NCBI GenBank assembly: GCA_022771805.1
Contig: JALELM010000019.1
Location: 1 to 64,000, forward strand
Length of the DNA stretch: 64,000 nt
Source of the DNA: Veillonellaceae bacterium
Lineage (GTDB): Bacteria > Bacillota > Negativicutes > Veillonellales > Negativicoccaceae
Direction: 5' to 3'
The notes below the pieces were generated by a model. The model was not told the DNA's origin. It did not search any database and saw only the letters and a program-made list of their open reading frames with translations. Shown here one piece after another: positions 1 to 8,510 of this stretch. The stretch's first letter is position 1; each line of letters starts with the position of its first letter. The translations under genes were made by a program, and so were the position numbers.

Positions 1-390
1 AACCTGCTGGCTGGCAATTACAAAGATCATCAGGGCTATCAGGGTGAATATCTGCCGTTGGATTACTATGATATCGAGATCAATCCGGGAGAAACTTTTG
101 CCTTGGCTGTGGATGAAAACAAATCGATCATGCTGTTTACACTGATCGGTGAGGTGGAAGTCGAAGGAGAGCTGGTTCCGGAAAAGACGGCAGCCAAGCT
201 TTCAAACGGTGACCGTGTCGAGATTACAGCGAAAGACACGAAGACGCATCTGCTCTTTGTAAGCTCCGATGCATTAAATGAACCGGTAGCCTGGGGCGGT
301 CCCATTGTAATGAACACGCGCGAAGAACTCCTCCATGCCTTCCGCGAACTCGATAACGGAACCTTCATCAAGGAGAAAATGGAATATTGA
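1..390 (+). CDS. Pirin family protein, C-terminal part (5' partial)
   Basis: The reading frame is open from the first base of the window to the TGA at 388-390, so only the last ~129 residues of the protein are present. The final segment (P-V-A-W-G-G-P-I-V-M-N-T, then an E-L-x-x-A-F-x-E-L-D-N-G-T-F-I-K ending) is the characteristic tail of pirin-like bicupin proteins. These fold as two cupin barrels and usually bind a metal; some are quercetin dioxygenases or redox-linked regulators. The N-terminal cupin with the metal-binding histidines lies outside the window, so activity cannot be judged. A strong terminator follows directly. The TTG at 58 is an internal codon, not a start. Confidence 0.85.
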   Translation, partial: NLLAGNYKDHQGYQGEYLPLDYYDIEINPGETFALAVDENKSIMLFTLIGEVEVEGELVPEKTAAKLSNGDRVEITAKDTKTHLLFVSSDALNEPVAWGGPIVMNTREELLHAFRELDNGTFIKEKMEY

Positions 391-406
391 GTGACGGAGA
401 ATAAGT

Positions 407-444
407 AAAAACAAGGACTATCTGAAAAGATAGTCCTTGTTTTT
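407..444 (+). terminator. Intrinsic terminator after the pirin-like gene
   Basis: A perfect inverted repeat of about 17 bp (407-423 with 428-444) encloses a GAAA loop. The A-rich left arm and T-rich right arm give a U-tract for the plus strand and a weaker one for the minus strand. Confidence 0.9.
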
Positions 445-691
445 CATTTGGAAAAGGTACTTGGCAAGAGAATAATGATGCAGGTAGCTTTTATGTCATT
501 ATGAATATTAAAATGAATTATTTTCTTTATTTCTCATTGTTTGTTGACCTAATAAAGTCCATTATTTATAATGCTTTTCAGAAACACTGATTAGTCGTTG
601 CCATTGGTAGGGTGCAGTCGGGAAACAAGGATACCGATTGAACGTTGCATTTGTCAGCGACCGGTAATTCGGACAATGAGGAGGAGAGAGT
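445..691. other. AT-rich intergenic region and 5' leader of the TonB receptor gene
   Basis: This stretch holds no gene. It contains the promoter at 544-572 and a leader of roughly 110 nt. Within the leader, 630-655 can form a hairpin (a CAGTCGG-like arm with a CCGATTG arm, one G-U pair). I saw no cobalamin, FMN or TPP riboswitch signature and no clear Fur box. A ribosome-binding site GGAGGAG lies just before the ATG at 692. Confidence 0.5.
544..572 (+). promoter_or_regulatory. Sigma-70-type promoter for the TonB receptor operon
   Basis: TTGACC at 544-549 and TATAAT at 567-572 are separated by exactly 17 bp. This predicts a start near 579 and a ~110-nt leader before the receptor gene. Confidence 0.75.
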
Positions 692-3181
692 ATGCAGTGG
701 AAAAAGAAATCATTGCTTTTCGCTGTGTTGACAGCAGTCGGCAGTGGAGTAATGATACCGGGACAGGCAGCGTACGACGAAAATCTGAAAGACTATACGT
801 TGGATGCAGTCATCGTGGAAGCGGATCGCATTCAAAATCAGTTTGGTGATACGATTACGGAACAATCGTACTACCGTACCGGTGGGGATGTGAAAGTTAT
901 CACCCGAGAGGAAATCGAGAAACGTCATTATACGGATTTGACGGAAGCGATTAAACGTATTCCGGGTGTCACATTCCAAAATCCGGGTTACCGTGGCGGG
1001 GAATACGGTTACTCATTCTATAATAACGGAGTCTCGATAAACGGAGATACTCGGGTTATTATCCTGGTAGACGGTCGACGTGTGGATAATGCAGCATCGA
1101 CAAGGATTAACTCTACAAGTGGTAGCGGCAGCAAGTCAACGGGAGTTAACCTGGATCAGGTGACATCTATTGAGAATGTTGAGAAAATCGAAGTAATCAA
1201 AGGCCCGGGAGCATCGGCCTATGGTGCGGATGCCACAGGTGGGGTTATTAATATCATCACGCGTAAAGGCAGCAATACACCGGAAGTTACAGTAGACCTG
1301 GCAACGGGCAGCTGGCAGCGCCATAATTACTCTTTGGCTATGTCAGGAACCGTGGGAGAGTCGGAAGATACGCATTATTTTCTGTCTTTGAGTCGCAAGA
1401 TGTCCGGCGATACGGAATATCGTGACGCGGCAACAAATACGACAGGCACGTTGGGCGGCTCGAACTGGCGTGAGCAGGCGGCGAGCATTCGTGTTGACAA
1501 AAAACTCAGTGATACGAAGAGCATTCGTATTTCGTATAACTATACAGGCGGGAAAGACGGCTATCCGATTGCCGTACCGAACTTAAAATACTGGAACGAA
1601 AAAGACTGGAAACGAATTATTTTTGCTGCGACAGTCGGGACGCATGACGAAAACTATAAATTGACAAATGTGCAGGTGTTGAAAGACCGGAAAGATAAGA
1701 TAATTTATGGTAAAGATGGAAAGCCGATTATGCGGGGCAATACTAAAGCCGGGGATATGAAAAACCCCGGGTATCACAATCTGTTTGCGTTGGACGGCAA
1801 GGCCTACGGATCATTCTCCAAGTTCAATAATAATGATTGGGATTTAGTTTATACCTTTAACCGTGTGAACGGGATGGAATCGTTTGTGCGTTTGTACAGT
1901 CAGAACCATCGGTATTTAGATCGTGACAAATTTAGCTGGTCGTTGTATCGGTACTCTGCCGACGAATATTTAAAAACATTTCCGAACGGGACAAGCGCGG
2001 AAGAGTTTAATAAGTGGATTGACACATATCTTGCACCGTTTCCGGGCGGGGACCCGGACCGCTTGCGAGATTGGGTGGAAAAAACGGGAGGTCGTGCGGC
2101 GAATCCGACGAGCTGGCAAGAAGAGAAAAATTACGGTATCCAGTTACAGTGGGCGAATTCGTCCGGACAGCATGATGTTATCGCAAGTGTAACCTTGGAC
2201 CAGGCGCGTAACTATGCAAAGCGAATTGAGAATGTAACGAACGAAGTAAAAAGCTCCTATGTGAAACGTAATTCTGTATATGGTTATGTGCAGGATAAAA
2301 TTCATGTCAATGACAGTTTTGATGTGACACCGGCATTACGTTTTACAAAGTATAATTCCTTTGAGAATCGTGACACTGAAGGCAACATAACGAATAGCAA
2401 GGGTTCCTCGCATTCACTTACACCGTCTCTCCATATGCAGTACAAGTTTGATGATACGCTGAGTTCTTATTTAGGCTGGACAAAGATACAGCGTCCGTTG
2501 CGAATGGGTGATTACAGTTTGAATGACGGTGTGTTCGGCTCACCTTTGCGGGATGAAAAAGGAAATGCCGTTACTTTAGGAGTTCGTAAGACGTTTAATG
2601 ATGACCGGACCTCCTTGGCTGTGCATTATGATATTACGAAAATGAGTAATGCGATTGCCACTCTGCCGGTGTTGCAACGCGACGGGACGACGAAAAGCTT
2701 GCTGCTGAATGCGAAAGAGGATAAGCAATCTTTTAACGTGACGTTAGACCATCAACTTGCAAATCAGGTGACTTTGAGCGCATCCTACTCTCACATGTAT
2801 GATAAATGGATGGCCCAAAAAGGAATTACATTGGATCCGAAGTTTGATTACAGTACCAGCTCGGATATTAATACGGCGATCAATTATTTGCGGCCGGCGA
2901 ATAAATATTCGCTGAATATTACGTACGACAATGACAAGTTGTACACCGGGCTGCTGATTAACTGGTATACGGGGCAGAATTTGAATGCATTTACGGCAAA
3001 ACGGTTCCTCGTAATGGATTGGAATCTTAATTATCGGGTAACGAAAAATGCTACGGCATATATTGTTATCACCAATTTGACGGATGAGGCCTATGAAACC
3101 TCATATAATGCATGGAACGGTGTCGGCGCTTTGGCAATGCCGGGGCGTGCGATTATGGGCGGCGTACGTTACCAATTCTGA
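692..3181 (+). CDS. TonB-dependent outer-membrane receptor
   Basis: An 829-residue outer-membrane gated channel that would take up a metal chelate with energy from TonB-ExbBD. Residues 1-27 form a signal peptide (KKK, hydrophobic core, cleavage near G-Q-A-A). A TonB-box-like segment (TLDAVIVEA) lies at about 36-44. The plug follows, with V-I-T-R-E-E-I-E, I-L-V-D-G-R-R-V and V-I-K-G-P-G-A-S-A-Y-G-A motifs. The rest is beta-barrel, ending in a terminal Phe (Y-Q-F). The start is fixed by GGAGGAGAG before the ATG. A binding-protein gene begins 11 bp downstream, so the receptor is the first gene of a complete chelate-uptake operon. No haem-receptor FRAP/NPDL signature was recognised, so the ligand (siderophore, haem or corrinoid) is not assigned. 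Confidence 0.9.
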   Translation: MQWKKKSLLFAVLTAVGSGVMIPGQAAYDENLKDYTLDAVIVEADRIQNQFGDTITEQSYYRTGGDVKVITREEIEKRHYTDLTEAIKRIPGVTFQNPGYRGGEYGYSFYNNGVSINGDTRVIILVDGRRVDNAASTRINSTSGSGSKSTGVNLDQVTSIENVEKIEVIKGPGASAYGADATGGVINIITRKGSNTPEVTVDLATGSWQRHNYSLAMSGTVGESEDTHYFLSLSRKMSGDTEYRDAATNTTGTLGGSNWREQAASIRVDKKLSDTKSIRISYNYTGGKDGYPIAVPNLKYWNEKDWKRIIFAATVGTHDENYKLTNVQVLKDRKDKIIYGKDGKPIMRGNTKAGDMKNPGYHNLFALDGKAYGSFSKFNNNDWDLVYTFNRVNGMESFVRLYSQNHRYLDRDKFSWSLYRYSADEYLKTFPNGTSAEEFNKWIDTYLAPFPGGDPDRLRDWVEKTGGRAANPTSWQEEKNYGIQLQWANSSGQHDVIASVTLDQARNYAKRIENVTNEVKSSYVKRNSVYGYVQDKIHVNDSFDVTPALRFTKYNSFENRDTEGNITNSKGSSHSLTPSLHMQYKFDDTLSSYLGWTKIQRPLRMGDYSLNDGVFGSPLRDEKGNAVTLGVRKTFNDDRTSLAVHYDITKMSNAIATLPVLQRDGTTKSLLLNAKEDKQSFNVTLDHQLANQVTLSASYSHMYDKWMAQKGITLDPKFDYSTSSDINTAINYLRPANKYSLNITYDNDKLYTGLLINWYTGQNLNAFTAKRFLVMDWNLNYRVTKNATAYIVITNLTDEAYETSYNAWNGVGALAMPGRAIMGGVRYQF

Positions 3182-3192
3182 TGTGAGCGGCG

Positions 3193-4275
3193 ATGAACTT
3201 CAAGAAGCAATACGTATGCTGGCTCGTGCCGTTTTTTGCCGGAATCATGTTGTACGGTTGTACTTGGTCGGAGCGTGGCAGGGAAACTTACGCCACGCTT
3301 CCTGCCATGCAGTCTGCTCGTTATGAACAGGAAACGGTGCCTGTCACGGTGAGCAACTGGGACGAGCAGGGCCGAGTATTTACGCAGGACTTTACTGTCC
3401 CGCCGCAACGAATTGTCGCAGCGTGGCAGAACTCGATCGAAACGTTGCTGGCGCTGGGAGCGGGGGATCGCATTATAGCGGCTGTCGGTTTGCCGGATGT
3501 CAAATATTTGCGGCCGGAGTATCGGAAACAATATAATGCTATACCTGTAAAAAGCTTGTATATGCTGGATCTGGAAACGGTGCTGATGCTGGAGCCGGAT
3601 TTCATCGTAGGCTGGTATTCGACATTCAGTCCGAAAACATTGCGAAGCCCGCATTTTTGGCGTTCGCGCGGTATTCACAGCTATATGGCGGGATCATCGA
3701 TTCCTGTTACCTTGGCTGGTTCGGGAGCCGCTTCGCGAACGAAGCATCGTGTAGCAGAGGAAATTCGTTATATTTTAGATCTCGGACGAATTGTTGACCG
3801 ATCTGCGCAGGCTCGGGAAATCGTCAAGGAATTGGAAAACCGTATCCGATCCGCACAACGGCAAGCCCGAAAATCTGGTGCATCGCAACGGGCATTAGTC
3901 ATAGAACTGTTGGGAAAGGATATTGTTGTATACGGTGAGAAAACATTGGCCGGAGACATGGTGCAATCGCTGGGCGGGGAATTGTTGGCCGCAGCGCAAC
4001 GAAATATCGGTCGCGAGGATATTATCCGTTTGAATCCGGATGTTGTTTTTCTGGTTGTGACTGAGACCGCTTATGATGAAGCACCGAAGTTAATGCGACG
4101 CTTGTATGATGAACCGGCGTTCAACGGGCTTGCTTTTGTGCAGCAACATCGCGCACATATCTTGCCTCTGTATACAGTTTATGCACCGGGGGTACGTGTA
4201 CAGGACGGCATAGAAATTATTTCGCACGGTTTGTATCCGGAGGTATTTCCGGCTGCCGAGGCGGAGTTGAAGTAG
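3193..4275 (+). CDS. ABC transporter substrate-binding lipoprotein, FecB/BtuF family
   Basis: A 360-residue periplasmic binding protein for a metal chelate. A lipobox (L-Y-G-C, lipidated Cys at residue 23) follows a hydrophobic signal, so it should be anchored to the inner membrane. The pattern P-P-Q-R-I-V-A-A-W near residues 70-78, then an E-x-L-L-A-L-G-A-G-D-R-I-I-A segment and a later L-N-P-D-V-V-F-L-V, is typical of class III binding proteins (Peripla_BP_2). It sits between the TonB receptor and the FecCD permease and presumably hands the ligand from the periplasm to that permease. The Shine-Dalgarno match before the ATG is weak, suggesting translation coupled to the receptor gene. Confidence 0.85.
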   Translation: MNFKKQYVCWLVPFFAGIMLYGCTWSERGRETYATLPAMQSARYEQETVPVTVSNWDEQGRVFTQDFTVPPQRIVAAWQNSIETLLALGAGDRIIAAVGLPDVKYLRPEYRKQYNAIPVKSLYMLDLETVLMLEPDFIVGWYSTFSPKTLRSPHFWRSRGIHSYMAGSSIPVTLAGSGAASRTKHRVAEEIRYILDLGRIVDRSAQAREIVKELENRIRSAQRQARKSGASQRALVIELLGKDIVVYGEKTLAGDMVQSLGGELLAAAQRNIGREDIIRLNPDVVFLVVTETAYDEAPKLMRRLYDEPAFNGLAFVQQHRAHILPLYTVYAPGVRVQDGIEIISHGLYPEVFPAAEAELK

Positions 4276-4284
4276 AGGAGACCT

Positions 4285-5340
4285 ATGCGAACAGAAGTGA
4301 AAAAAATCTCGATCGTACTTATTTGTACCGTCTTGCTTGCGGTTTTACTCATTGTCTTGTTGTGGGGGCTGTCTATCGGCACAGTATCATTAAGTGTCGG
4401 ACAGATTTATGATACTGTTGCGGCGCAACTGACCGGGGACTTGCCGATTGAGGCGCCCGGACAAGGGCCGGTACACGATATCATCTGGCTTTTACGTTTT
4501 CCGAGATTGGTGTTGGCGGCGGTTGTCGGGTGCGGTTTGGCAACATGCGGTGTGGTGATGCAGTCGATTGTCAAGAATCCTTTGGCAGATCCGTATATTT
4601 TGGGGATATCTTCCGGCGCATCGTTGGGGGCGACTGCGGCGATTATGTTGGGGATCGGTACGACGTTGGGGGACAATTTCGTCGGCATAGCTGCTTTTAT
4701 CGGTGCACTGGCCGTATCATTGGGAGTTCTCTTTATTTCTAATATGGGCGGCCGAGCGAATGCTGTCAAACTGTTGCTGGCCGGGATGGCACTCAGTGCT
4801 GTGTGCAGTGCTTTTGCCAGTTTTATTATTTATTTTGCGAATAACAAAGAGGGAATGCAGACTATTACCTATTGGTTGATGGGGAGTATGGCCGGAGCAC
4901 AGTGGGATGGGATTTTCGTCATCGGGCCGCTGGTATTGCTGGCAACATTGTTTTTTTGGACACAGAGCCGCATTTTGAATTTAATGCTGCTTGGCGATGA
5001 AACAGCGGTAACTCTGGGACGAGATTTGCACATGTACCGTCAAGTATACTTGTTAGTGAGTTCTCTGATTGTCGGATTTGCAGTTTATGCGGCGGGGATG
5101 ATCGGATTTGTCGGTCTTATTGTGCCGCATGTAGTTCGCATGTTAGTGGGAACCGATCATAAACGGTTAGTGCCGGTTTCTGCTCTGGTGGGAGCAATTT
5201 TTCTTGTCCTTGCCGATGGTCTGTGTCGGATCATTATTCCACATACGGAGCTACCTATCGGTATTCTGATTTCGCTTATCGGTGCGCCTTGCTTTGTTTA
5301 CCTGATGGTGAAACGCACGTACGGATTCGGAGGCAATTGA
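4285..5340 (+). CDS. ABC transporter permease, FecCD family
   Basis: A 351-residue polytopic inner-membrane permease for iron-chelate or corrinoid import. Hydrophobic segments run through its whole length. The family landmarks N-P-L-A-D-P-Y-I-L-G-I-S-S-G-A (about residues 97-111) and G-F-V-G-L-I-V-P-H-V-V-R (about 273-284, the ATPase-coupling region) are intact. GAGGAG precedes the ATG. The ATPase gene begins 2 bp after its stop codon. It belongs to the 692-6133 uptake operon. Confidence 0.92.
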   Translation: MRTEVKKISIVLICTVLLAVLLIVLLWGLSIGTVSLSVGQIYDTVAAQLTGDLPIEAPGQGPVHDIIWLLRFPRLVLAAVVGCGLATCGVVMQSIVKNPLADPYILGISSGASLGATAAIMLGIGTTLGDNFVGIAAFIGALAVSLGVLFISNMGGRANAVKLLLAGMALSAVCSAFASFIIYFANNKEGMQTITYWLMGSMAGAQWDGIFVIGPLVLLATLFFWTQSRILNLMLLGDETAVTLGRDLHMYRQVYLLVSSLIVGFAVYAAGMIGFVGLIVPHVVRMLVGTDHKRLVPVSALVGAIFLVLADGLCRIIIPHTELPIGILISLIGAPCFVYLMVKRTYGFGGN

Positions 5341-5341
5341 G

Positions 5342-6133
5342 GTGGACATTCGAACCGAGCAACTGATTAAATATTTTGGTGAAACACAGGTGTTAAAAGG
5401 GCTGGATGTTTCATTGCGCGACAAGGAATTTGTCGGTATTATCGGGCCGAACGGGAGCGGTAAGAGTACATTTTTAAAGTGCTTGTATCGGGTGCTACAG
5501 CCGTCGGCAGGTAATGTTTTCTTCGACGGGCGACAGTTGGATGAGTTCTCATTTCGTGAAACTGCGCTGCGGTTGGCGGTAGTAGCACAACATAATTTTT
5601 ACAGTTTTGACTTTAATGTGTTGGATGTAGTTTTGATGGGGCGGTCACCACATAAAAAAATGCTGGAACGGGATAATGCGACCGACTATGCACTGGCACG
5701 GGAGGCATTGGCTACCGTCGGTCTGGCGGGTTTTGAGGAGCGCTCGTTCACAACGCTTTCCGGCGGGGAGCAGCAACGGGTTATCCTGGCGCGTGCACTT
5801 ACGCAGCAGACGGAGACGCTGGTTTTGGATGAACCGACCAATCATCTGGATATCAAATTTCAGTTGGAAATTATGGATATCGTCAAGTAGCTGCCGCGAA
5901 CGGTAGTGGCGGCCATTCATGATTTGAATATCGCCGCGATGTATTGCGACCGGCTGATCGCATTGAAAGACGGTGCCGTCGTCGCCGACGGCACGCCGCA
6001 AGAGGTGCTGACGGAGGAGTTTATCCATTCGGTGTACGGGGTGCATACTCGCGTCCGCAACGAAAACGGATTGCTGCATATTTTGTACTTACCGCAGCAT
6101 GTGCAGGGACAGAACGGCTCGTTTGCCGAGTAA
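5342..6133 (+). pseudogene. ABC transporter ATP-binding protein, FecE family, interrupted by an in-frame TAG
   Basis: The frame starts at GTG 5342 and encodes a normal FecE-type ATPase: Walker A G-P-N-G-S-G-K-S (residues 36-43), signature L-S-G-G-E-Q-Q-R and Walker B L-V-L-D-E-P-T-N-H-L-D. It then stops at TAG 5888-5890 after I-V-K. The same frame continues without shift from 5891 to TAA 6133 with L-P-R-T-V-V-A-A-I-H-D-L-N, the expected H-loop region, and a normal C-terminus. With the TAG read as one residue (CAG/Gln would fit) the product is 263 residues, the usual length. The 182-residue product lacks the switch histidine and should not hydrolyse ATP productively. A GTG at 5906 could restart translation. 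Real nonsense mutation, programmed readthrough and sequence error cannot be told apart here. Confidence 0.8.
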
Positions 6134-6150
6134 CGGAGGCGGAAGGGCGT

Positions 6151-6507
6151 ATGAAAAAGGTGGCTGTTTTACGTTGCTTAGAAGCGGAGCGAGTCTGTGC
6201 GGGTGCATCCTGCTTTGCGGCATTCAATGAGAGAAAGGCACATTTTTCCGGTTATGGTGAAGAAGAGTTGCAAATGACGGCTTTTTTCACCTGCAACGGC
6301 TGCAAGGAGATTGCGATGAATGACGAAGCGGGTCTGCAGGAAAAACTGGAGCGAGTAGTACAAATCGGCACAGAGGTCGTTCATGTGGGTATCTGCACGC
6401 AAATCCGGACGGCGGACGGCAGCCGAAAGGTGTGTCCGGTGATTGAGGAAATGGTGCAGTATCTGCGCGGACATGGTATCGAGATCGTGTGGGGAACGCA
6501 TGGGTGA
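6151..6507 (+). CDS. CGGC-domain protein (putative metal-binding)
   Basis: A 118-residue protein resembling the CGGC domain family (PF08821 type), thought from its cysteine pattern to bind metal. It opens with K-K-V-A-V-L-R-C and carries F-F-T-C-N-G-C-K-E-I near residues 49-58 (CNGC in place of CGGC), then I-G-T-E-V-V-H-V-G-I-C-T, then V-C-P-V-I-E-E-M. GGAGGCGGAAGG precedes the ATG. It lies 17 bp after the interrupted ATPase and is the last gene of the uptake operon, so a role in handling the imported metal is plausible but inferred. The longer open frame from 5944 overlaps the ATPase and is not needed. Confidence 0.7.
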   Translation: MKKVAVLRCLEAERVCAGASCFAAFNERKAHFSGYGEEELQMTAFFTCNGCKEIAMNDEAGLQEKLERVVQIGTEVVHVGICTQIRTADGSRKVCPVIEEMVQYLRGHGIEIVWGTHG

Positions 6508-6630
6508 TGCCCGGCAGCCGAATTTTCTGCAGCATACGGGAGCGGCCGGACAGATCGTGCCGTAATATGCGAGGCTTTTTCCCGAGAGGAAGTCGGGGAA
6601 TCCCATCGTCCGTACTGCCATTCCGCAATA

Positions 6631-6662
6631 AAAAACTCCGAACGAGTTCGTTCGGAGTTTTT
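6631..6662. terminator. Bidirectional intrinsic terminator
   Basis: A 13-bp perfect stem (AAAAACTCCGAAC with GTTCGGAGTTTTT) and a 6-nt loop lie between the convergent CGGC-domain gene (+) and DUF4127 gene (-). A- and T-rich ends let it work on both strands. Confidence 0.85.
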
Positions 6663-6683
6663 CTTATTCCTTGTTCGGCGTGT

Positions 6684-8510
6684 TCAATTCGTTGCCGCGG
6701 GGTTGAATACGGCGGGGGCGACAGCGGGCGTGTCCGCTTCCGGGCTTGCTTCTTCGGGCTGTTCCGCAGTCGGCTCGGCAGCGACCGTATCGGCAGCTGC
6801 CGCAGGCATGTCGGCTCCGGCTGCTGCCGGACTGTCCGCAGCGGCGTTGGCCGGTGTCGCTTTACCTTCGGTCTCTGCACGCGCTTTGCGTTCCGCTTCT
6901 TCCTTGGCTTTGCGCTCGGCGATGATGTCGCGCATCAACGGATATTGCGGCTGTTCGGAGACGAATATTTGTGCTTCAAACAGGCGCTCCCAAGGGAAGC
7001 GGGCGGAAACGGTACGGGGATCTGCACCGAGTTTCGTTTCCGCAAAGTTTTGAACGGATTCGATCAGCATTTCTTGCAAGCAGGGGTTCAGCCGGCCACT
7101 GTACTTGACGTTGTCCGTGCGGATGCTTTCCTGCTCGCGATAGATCTGTTTGCGGATATTGGCCTGGTAGCCCCAATTGTCGAGGTATTGCTCGGTGAGC
7201 ATACGCCGGTGCGCGCTGTCGGACATTGCGGGGGCGAGAATGCTCTGCGCCACCGTGTAGCCGACGGTATTGGACGCGGTGTTCCAGCCGTTGTACGAAG
7301 CGAGGCGGTAGAGCAGATCCGCCTTTTGCATTTCTTTGAGCAGGCCGTTGTCCGCGCCGTTTGAATAGAATACATCGGCGATGGCGGTCGGGATCCCGAG
7401 ATCGAGCGCCTCCCGCACACGATTGACAAAGACTTCGGCACTCTTGCGCGGCATTTCAAAATTGGCGAAGGCTTCCGATTCGCCCGTTGTTGAGCCGAGC
7501 GGTGTGTTTATGGCGAGCAGAATGTCCGGGCGCTTGTCGGTGACGAGGCGACCGCCGACGGCATGGATATGATCGGCGACCGTTTTGCCGATGCTTTGGT
7601 TTTCATAGTGAGGCATCGTATCTTCCGCGCCGCCCAAGGGATACAGCACGGCAAAAGTCGGTGCGGTTCCCATACGATCGACATGGTAGCGGGCGATTAA
7701 GAGCAGGCCGAGTTGGTCGGCACCCGGGAAGGAACCATAACGGCTCGCCGGCAGGCTCTTCGAATGACGTTGCAGGTAGCGGCTTTCCAGTGAGGATTGG
7801 GAGAAGCCGGCCGTATCGTCATGGCCGAGACAGAAATAGGTCAGCGTGCCGTCGGCGGCAAGCTCGATCAGGCGCTCGTTGACCATGTTGTTCTTGGCAC
7901 GACGATCAAACCAGTCCTGCAGGTACTCCAGCGGTACGGACATGGTCAGAGAAAGGAGTTTGGCGGCTTCTTCGGCATTCAGCCCCTCGGTGTCTCTTTT
8001 ATCCTGCCAATAGGCGATTTCAAAAATTTTCGGACCGTATTTCGCATAATAAAACGGTTCCACTTTTCCGTCGCTGGCTCGCGGGGAGCGCATAATGGTC
8101 CCGAACGCATAGATCGGCAAGCGCGGATGCGTCCGATGTAATTCCTGTAATTGGCGCAGCCGGTTCTGTAAGGTCAAACGATCGATTTGATGTTTGCGAG
8201 AGTCGACCAGGCCGCCGTAAATCAGCGTGTCGGTCGAGAGGATGAGGGCATCGGCCTGCGGTGCTTCGGCGAGCAGCCAATTCCAGATCTCTTCCGGCGA
8301 GCCGTGGTAGCTGTTATCCGACAGGTATGCTTCCGGCGGTGTCAGGACGCGGTAGCCTGCAGCCGTTGCGGTGTCTACGGTGTAGGCATAGCTGACGGGG
8401 CGGTTGTCCTGCGGCACAAAGACGATCGTTGCGGCAAGCACCGTGCTTGTCCCGAAACATGCCAGGCAGAGCGAGCAGACGGCAAGCAGCCGTTTTGCGA
8501 AGTGTTTCAT
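6684..8510 (-). CDS. DUF4127 family exported protein
   Basis: A 608-residue protein of unknown function. It starts at the ATG at 8510 (AGGAG on the minus strand just upstream); the longer frame to 8636 would overlap the next gene. Residues 1-26 form a signal peptide (K-R-L-L then a hydrophobic core, cleavage near V-L-A-A). The mature N-terminus I-V-F-V-P-Q-D-N-R-P-V-S, followed by A-G-Y-R-V-L-T-P-P-E-A-Y-L, matches the opening of DUF4127 proteins. The last ~65 residues are a low-complexity Ala/Pro/Glu tail after a charged K/E/R stretch. It is translationally coupled to the upstream membrane-protein gene by an ATGA overlap. No function is assigned. Confidence 0.8.
   Translation of the reverse strand: MKHFAKRLLAVCSLCLACFGTSTVLAATIVFVPQDNRPVSYAYTVDTATAAGYRVLTPPEAYLSDNSYHGSPEEIWNWLLAEAPQADALILSTDTLIYGGLVDSRKHQIDRLTLQNRLRQLQELHRTHPRLPIYAFGTIMRSPRASDGKVEPFYYAKYGPKIFEIAYWQDKRDTEGLNAEEAAKLLSLTMSVPLEYLQDWFDRRAKNNMVNERLIELAADGTLTYFCLGHDDTAGFSQSSLESRYLQRHSKSLPASRYGSFPGADQLGLLLIARYHVDRMGTAPTFAVLYPLGGAEDTMPHYENQSIGKTVADHIHAVGGRLVTDKRPDILLAINTPLGSTTGESEAFANFEMPRKSAEVFVNRVREALDLGIPTAIADVFYSNGADNGLLKEMQKADLLYRLASYNGWNTASNTVGYTVAQSILAPAMSDSAHRRMLTEQYLDNWGYQANIRKQIYREQESIRTDNVKYSGRLNPCLQEMLIESVQNFAETKLGADPRTVSARFPWERLFEAQIFVSEQPQYPLMRDIIAERKAKEEAERKARAETEGKATPANAAADSPAAAGADMPAAAADTVAAEPTAEQPEEASPEADTPAVAPAVFNPAATN

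Noticed and set aside
598-849. 83-residue open frame in front of the first receptor
   Set aside because: It overlaps the leader and the receptor start, lacks a ribosome-binding site, and its sequence shows no family likeness.
5888-5890. Programmed recoding of TAG (pyrrolysine or suppressor)
   Set aside because: No pyl genes or recoding signal are visible here and the site needs no special residue; a point mutation or sequence error is simpler.
5944-6507. Longer form of the CGGC-domain protein
   Set aside because: The extra ~69 residues are an arginine-rich out-of-frame reading of the ATPase; ATG 6151 has a good ribosome-binding site.
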